A stretch of DNA of 64,000 nt from Micromonospora saelicesensis (GTDB lineage Bacteria; Actinomycetota; Actinomycetes; Mycobacteriales; Micromonosporaceae): assembly GCF_900091575.1 (NCBI RefSeq), contig NZ_FMCR01000001.1, forward strand, positions 1,600,886-1,664,885, read 5' to 3'. Positions 60,855 through 64,000 of the stretch are shown in pieces; position 1 is the first letter of the stretch; each line of letters begins with the position of its first letter. The notes under the pieces were generated by a model. It did not search any database. It was not told where the DNA came from and saw nothing but the letters and a program-made list of their open reading frames with translations. A program made the translations under genes and the position numbers.

Positions 60855-61913
60855 TCAGGTCGAGGCGTCCGTCCGGCGCCGGCTCCGCTCGGCCCGCCGC
60901 CGCACCTGCTGGTACGCGCCGGTCAGCCCCATCGCCCGGCGTACCTCGAGCACCGTCTGACGTACCTCCTGGCGGGTCCGCTCGGTGCCCTCGACGATCA
61001 GTCGGTCGACGAGGCCCCGGTCGGCTTCGATCTCGGCCCGGCGCTGCCGGATCGGCGCCAGGAACCCCTCCAGCGCGACGATCAGTCGTTCCTTGACCTC
61101 CACGTCACCCACCCGCCCGGCCCGGTACCGCCGGGCCAGGTCGGTCACCTCGTCGCGGTCCTGGTTGAAGACCTCGTGGTACGCGAACACCGGGTTGCCT
61201 TCCACAGTGCCCGGCACGTCGGCCCGCACCCGGTTCGGGTCGGTGTACATGCCGAGCACCTTGCGACGCACCGTCGCCGCGTCGTCGGAGAGCGCGATCG
61301 AGTTGCCCCGGCTCTTGCTCATCTTGGCGGCGCCGTCGGTCCCCACCAGGCTCGGTGTGTCCGCCGGGATCAACTCGGGCACCGGGAAGACGGGGCCGTA
61401 CAGGTGGTTGAACCGCCGGGCGATCTCCCTGGTCACCTCGACGTGTGCGGCGTTGTCCCGGCCAACCGGAACCACCTCCCCCTTGACGCAGAGGATGTCC
61501 GCGGCCTGGAGCACCGGATAACCCAGCAGCCCGTACGGCATCTCCTCCTTGCCGGCGTCGCGGGCCATGTCCTTGAGCGAGGGCACACGTTCCAGCCGGG
61601 GCACGGTCACCAGGTTCTGGAGGAGGGTGTTGAGGTCGCCGACCTCGGGGATGGCCGACTGGAGGTAGAAGGTGGCACGGTCCGGGTCGACGCCGGCGGC
61701 GAGGATGTCGGTCACCATCTCGCGGGCGTTGCCGGCGACCTGGTCGATGTCCTCCCGGCGGTTGCGGGTGGTGAGCATGTGCAGGTCGGCGATGATGAAG
61801 AAGCTCTCGTAGCGCCGGTGCAGCCGTACCCGGTTGGCGATGCTGCCGACGTAGTGGCCGAGGTGCAGGCGGCCGGTGGGCCGGTCGCCGGTGAGCATTC
61901 GTGCGACGGACAT
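60855..61913 (-). CDS. trpS: Tryptophanyl-tRNA synthetase
   Basis: 352 residues, normal length for a class I TrpRS. HIGH-like motif at 16-19 (GRLHLGHYVGS) and AKMSKSRGNS at about 195-204, with DLHMLTT and GYPVLQAADIL of the Rossmann fold. It charges tRNA-Trp in the cytosol. GAGAGG lies before the ATG. A 12-bp hairpin in the leader and a short frame upstream raise the possibility of attenuation. Whether this is the housekeeping or an auxiliary copy cannot be decided from this window. Confidence 0.95.
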   Translation of the reverse strand: MSVARMLTGDRPTGRLHLGHYVGSIANRVRLHRRYESFFIIADLHMLTTRNRREDIDQVAGNAREMVTDILAAGVDPDRATFYLQSAIPEVGDLNTLLQNLVTVPRLERVPSLKDMARDAGKEEMPYGLLGYPVLQAADILCVKGEVVPVGRDNAAHVEVTREIARRFNHLYGPVFPVPELIPADTPSLVGTDGAAKMSKSRGNSIALSDDAATVRRKVLGMYTDPNRVRADVPGTVEGNPVFAYHEVFNQDRDEVTDLARRYRAGRVGDVEVKERLIVALEGFLAPIRQRRAEIEADRGLVDRLIVEGTERTRQEVRQTVLEVRRAMGLTGAYQQVRRRAERSRRRTDAST

Positions 61914-61957
61914 GGTGGTGCCTCTCGTTCCGTTGGTGGGTCACGCGTGGGCGCGCG

Positions 61958-61986
61958 CCGAGCAGGGCTGGCTCAGCCCTGCTCGG
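61958..61986 (-). promoter_or_regulatory. Leader hairpin upstream of trpS
   Basis: CCGAGCAGGGCT pairs perfectly with AGCCCTGCTCGG around a 5-nt loop, 45 nt before the trpS start and 14 nt after a small ORF on the same strand. There is no T-run. It could be a terminator of the small ORF or an attenuator. Confidence 0.5.
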
Positions 61987-62000
61987 TCAGCGGGATCGAC

Positions 62001-62177
62001 TCAGCGAGTCGCCCGCCATCGCGCGCCGGCGCGAAACCGCAGACCACCGGCACGGAGGACGTTCAGAAGTTGCTCACGGCCATCGCCGGAGCTGGTCGGG
62101 ATCTCGGGCACGGCACCGAGGAAGCGGCCGTCGACCAGGTCGACCGCCTCGGATGCGCAGTTGCCCGTCCGGACCAC
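62001..62177 (-). CDS. Possible small protein upstream of trpS
   Basis: 58 codons from GTG 62177 (GAGG close upstream): VVRTGNCASEAVDLVDGRF, later REQLLNVLRAGGLRF, ending RWRATR. Third codon positions are strongly G/C, as in real genes here. It contains one Trp codon five codons before the stop, too few for classical Trp attenuation. No family is recognised. It lies 4 nt from the stop of the PRC-barrel gene and may be its operon partner. Confidence 0.35.
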   Translation of the reverse strand: MVRTGNCASEAVDLVDGRFLGAVPEIPTSSGDGREQLLNVLRAGGLRFRAGARWRATR

Positions 62178-62181
62178 GGCC

Positions 62182-62652
62182 TCAGATTACCCGCGGGATG
62201 GCACCGGGAGGGGGAAGGTAGCTGTCGGCGTAGTAGGCGCCGACGCGTTCCCGGTACTCGTGGTCGGCCGAATCCGGATCGAACGGTGGGGCGTCCTTGA
62301 TCTGCTGACGGGTCCGGTCGACGTGCACGACGCGTTCCTGGTGATCCACCCGGTCGACCGTCCCGGCCGGCAGCAACACCTTCTGGCCGAAGATCCACGG
62401 CCCCGTGTCCACCACCAGGTGCCCGGCGTCCGCATCGTCGCTCGTCTCATCGATGGTGCCGATGCGCCCGTCGCTCGCCTGCACCTGATAACCCACCAGG
62501 TCGACGGGGGTGCCCGGGCCGGGAGCATCCGGGCCGTCGTGCCCATCCTCCTGACCCTCCGGAGGGGTGACCGAGGGGGTGGTCTGGGTATACCCGCCGG
62601 CCAAGGCGGATGGATCACGCCAGGCCCAGGGGTTGAAGATCGAGGGTTGCAT
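62182..62652 (-). CDS. PRC-barrel domain protein
   Basis: 156 residues from ATG 62652 (GGAGGT upstream). An N-terminal disordered part (GGYTQTTPSVTPPEGQEDGHDG) precedes a PRC-barrel (about 50-115): VDLVGYQVQASDGRIGTIDE and LVVDTGPWIFGQKVLLPAGTVDRVD. The C-terminal tail has FDPDSADHEYRERVGAYYADSY. Such proteins are frequent in actinomycetes, often stress-related, with no defined activity. Cytoplasmic. Confidence 0.85.
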   Translation of the reverse strand: MQPSIFNPWAWRDPSALAGGYTQTTPSVTPPEGQEDGHDGPDAPGPGTPVDLVGYQVQASDGRIGTIDETSDDADAGHLVVDTGPWIFGQKVLLPAGTVDRVDHQERVVHVDRTRQQIKDAPPFDPDSADHEYRERVGAYYADSYLPPPGAIPRVI

Positions 62653-62821
62653 GGGGCACCTCCAGGGGACGGTCCTCAGCTGTCCCCCTTCGCAGTGCCC
62701 ATCCCGCTGACGCCGGAAACAGCCTGCGCTCTGCGCGGCGGTGCTCCTGCCCAGGTGTGGCAGGGCGTTCGGGTCCGCGTCGCCGGCCCGCTGAACAGGT
62801 GCGCTGGCATACTCGGCTGCC

Positions 62822-63076
62822 ATGGTGCTGTCGCGAGGGTGGAGTCTCTTCCTGGTCGGGGTCGGCGTCTGGACCTGGGTGATCTGGCCGAGGTTCGCGG
62901 TGGCCATCTGGCAGGACCCGCGGTCCTGGGCGTCCGGCACGGTGGCCGACGGCGCAGCCACCAGCTTCCTGTGGGTGCACGCGCTGTTGATCGCCGCGTC
63001 CCTCGCAATCGGCACCACCGCCGGCGTCCTCGGTGTCCGGGCCTGGCTCGCCGCCCGGCGGCGGCAGCCGTCCTGA
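62822..63076 (+). CDS. SCO4848-like small membrane protein
   Basis: 84 residues with two membrane helices (about 5-28 and 48-75). The pattern SRGWSLFLVGVGVWTWVIWPRF and AIWQDPRSWA, then FLWVHALLIAASLAIGTTAGVLGVRA, is that of the small SCO4848 family conserved in actinomycetes. Function unknown. It lies upstream of the rRNA promoter region on the same strand. Confidence 0.85.
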   Translation: MVLSRGWSLFLVGVGVWTWVIWPRFAVAIWQDPRSWASGTVADGAATSFLWVHALLIAASLAIGTTAGVLGVRAWLAARRRQPS

Positions 63077-63588
63077 TCACCGCCCGCTCCTGCGGATCAG
63101 GCCGAATCGGCGCCCGAACCGCTGTCAGCCGCCGAGCCCTGGTTGCTGCCGGACGGGCCTGACCGAGCGCCGGTTGCTGCCGGAGGGGCTTGACCTGGGG
63201 AAACCGGTCGGACGCGCGAATGTGACGCGCGCCGCCACCCGTGGATTTGACGATCAAACCCGCAGACGCGTAACTTTCTCTCTGCCAGCGCGGAACGGGG
63301 CAAACGGGACGAAGGTCCTGGAGCACCGAAACGAGATGGCAACCGGGTCAAGCAGGGGTTCGCTCCTGGGAGACGCGGTCCGGGCGGGGCTTGCCGGATC
63401 GGCCGCGAGGCGGATTTGGTGCGGCGAAGCCGACCGGGTAAGGTTCACGACCGGCAGGGAACCGGGCGAGACTGCGGGAAACCGCAGCGGCCGGTCTGCT
63501 GAATCCGACGACCTGACGCAGCGGTTCGCTGCTGCGTGAGTGCGCCGGCGCTGACCCGTACGAAGCATGACAGACCGGGACACACGGT
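63077..63588. other. Upstream region of the rRNA operon
   Basis: No gene is supported. It contains at least one promoter (63247-63276), a GNRA-capped hairpin CTGCGG-GAAA-CCGCAG (63472-63487) and TAAGGTT segments that could be further -10 elements. Multiple tandem promoters are usual before rRNA operons of actinomycetes. Confidence 0.6.
63247..63276 (+). promoter_or_regulatory. Distal rRNA promoter
   Basis: -35 TTGACG (63247-63252), 18-nt spacer, -10 TAACTT (63271-63276), about 580 nt upstream of the 16S start. Confidence 0.6.
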
Positions 63589-63617
63589 TTGACACAGCGA
63601 AGACGGTGAGGTAACGT
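63589..63617 (+). promoter_or_regulatory. Proximal rRNA promoter
   Basis: -35 TTGACA (63589-63594), 17-nt spacer, -10 TAACGT (63612-63617), with an alternative TAGTAA just after. This is the best sigma-70-like promoter in the window, about 235 nt before 16S. Confidence 0.75.
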
Positions 63618-63658
63618 AGTAAAAGTGCCCGGCGCGAGAGCGACGGGGACGCGGTACG

Positions 63659-63730
63659 AAAAGCCCCGGTTGGGGTTCCACTGAGGTGGGGCTTCTGGTC
63701 GGTGTGTGGTTGTTCTTTGAGAACTCAACA
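63659..63730 (+). promoter_or_regulatory. rRNA leader with hairpin and antitermination (boxA-like) element
   Basis: Hairpin AAGCCCC (63661-63667)/GGGGCTT (63688-63694), then TGTTCTTTGAGAACTCAACA (63711-63730), the conserved boxA-containing leader motif of actinomycete rRNA operons that recruits Nus factors. Confidence 0.7.
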
Positions 63731-63852
63731 GGGTGCTTGTAAAGCCAGTGCCAATTATGATTTATACCCCGGACTGGTCAGGCTTTTGTCTGGCTGGTTG
63801 GGATTCCTTTGGCAACATTTGTTTGTTGTCAGGATGCTGTTCAACTAATTTT

Positions 63853-64000
63853 TTGTTGGAGAGTTTGATCCTGGCTCAGGACGAACGCTGGCGGCGTGCT
63901 TAACACATGCAAGTCGAGCGGAAAGGCCCTTCGGGGTACTCGAGCGGCGAACGGGTGAGTAACACGTGAGCAACCTGCCCCAAGCTTTGGGATAACCCTC
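63853..64000 (+). rRNA. 16S ribosomal RNA, 5' end
   Basis: AGAGTTTGATCCTGGCTCAG (63861-63880) is the universal 16S 5' sequence, followed by GACGAACGCTGGCGGCGTGC and AACACATGCAAGTCGAGCGG. The gene runs off the window edge. The exact mature 5' end is estimated from the usual 8 nt before AGAGTTTG. Confidence 0.97.

Noticed and set aside
62020..62080. Possible T-box (GGTGGTCTGCGG) upstream of trpS
   Set aside because: The invariant TGGNACC core is not present and no specifier stem was found.

Overview
The window is high-GC actinomycete DNA. The codon use, the many GTG starts, the protein families (SCO4848-like membrane protein, ECF42 sigma factor with a DGPF partner, DUF3455, GH62, CE15 with CBM2, repeated ricin-type lectin modules) and the start of a 16S rRNA gene at the right edge fit a soil saprophyte of the Micromonospora type. 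The genus is inferred from these features and was not checked against a database.

Layout. 0-6.4 kb: membrane and PH-like proteins, a thiolase, a kinase-fold phosphotransferase, and an OmpR-type response regulator/histidine kinase pair followed by a lipoprotein. 6.4-11.3 kb: a secreted SGNH hydrolase with a lectin domain, a large GT-C membrane protein and a GT2 glycosyltransferase. 11.3-14.5 kb: a split transketolase divergent from soxR, then a quinone oxidoreductase. 14.6-20.6 kb: tRNA-Ser, LtrA, a PEBP protein, a methyltransferase, a GT-C-like membrane protein, and an FhuF-type ferric reductase behind an iron box. 20.9-26.2 kb: a helix-turn-helix/peptide deformylase fusion, a flavohaemoglobin-like protein, a CPBP protease, an EcsC-like protein, and tRNA-Ser and tRNA-Arg. 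26.2-32.2 kb: an accessory stretch downstream of tRNA-Arg with a transposase remnant, a DHFR-like reductase and AraC regulator, two related ricin-fold proteins, a frameshifted methyltransferase and a secreted beta-helix protein.

32.6-48.4 kb: a plant-polysaccharide region holding a CE3-like esterase with CBM13, a GH62 arabinofuranosidase with CBM13 and a CE15 glucuronoyl esterase with CBM2. Palindromes resembling LacI-type sugar operators lie in front of them. Interspersed are a membrane Ser/Thr kinase, an MFS pump, an SDR, a large subtilisin, and an ECF sigma factor with a membrane partner whose outer domain resembles that of the kinase. 48.5-53.8 kb: a lipoprotein, a HupE-like permease, a secreted metallophosphoesterase with a WxL-like tail and a DUF916/WxLIP-type surface protein. 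PHO-box-like 11-nt direct repeats stand upstream of the phosphoesterase and, more weakly, of the permease. 53.8-64 kb: ordinary metabolic and regulatory genes (DUF1275, oxidoreductase, HAD, ECF42/DGPF, a second LtrA, HxlR regulator with its divergent target, trpS, PRC-barrel protein), ending in the promoter region and first bases of an rRNA operon.

The strongest leads are: (1) a phosphate-responsive, WxL-like surface phosphatase locus; (2) an extracytoplasmic domain shared by a Ser/Thr kinase and a sigma-factor partner; (3) a SoxR-type promoter driving a split transketolase; (4) the HTH-deformylase fusion; (5) a scattered arabinoxylan regulon with two operator classes.
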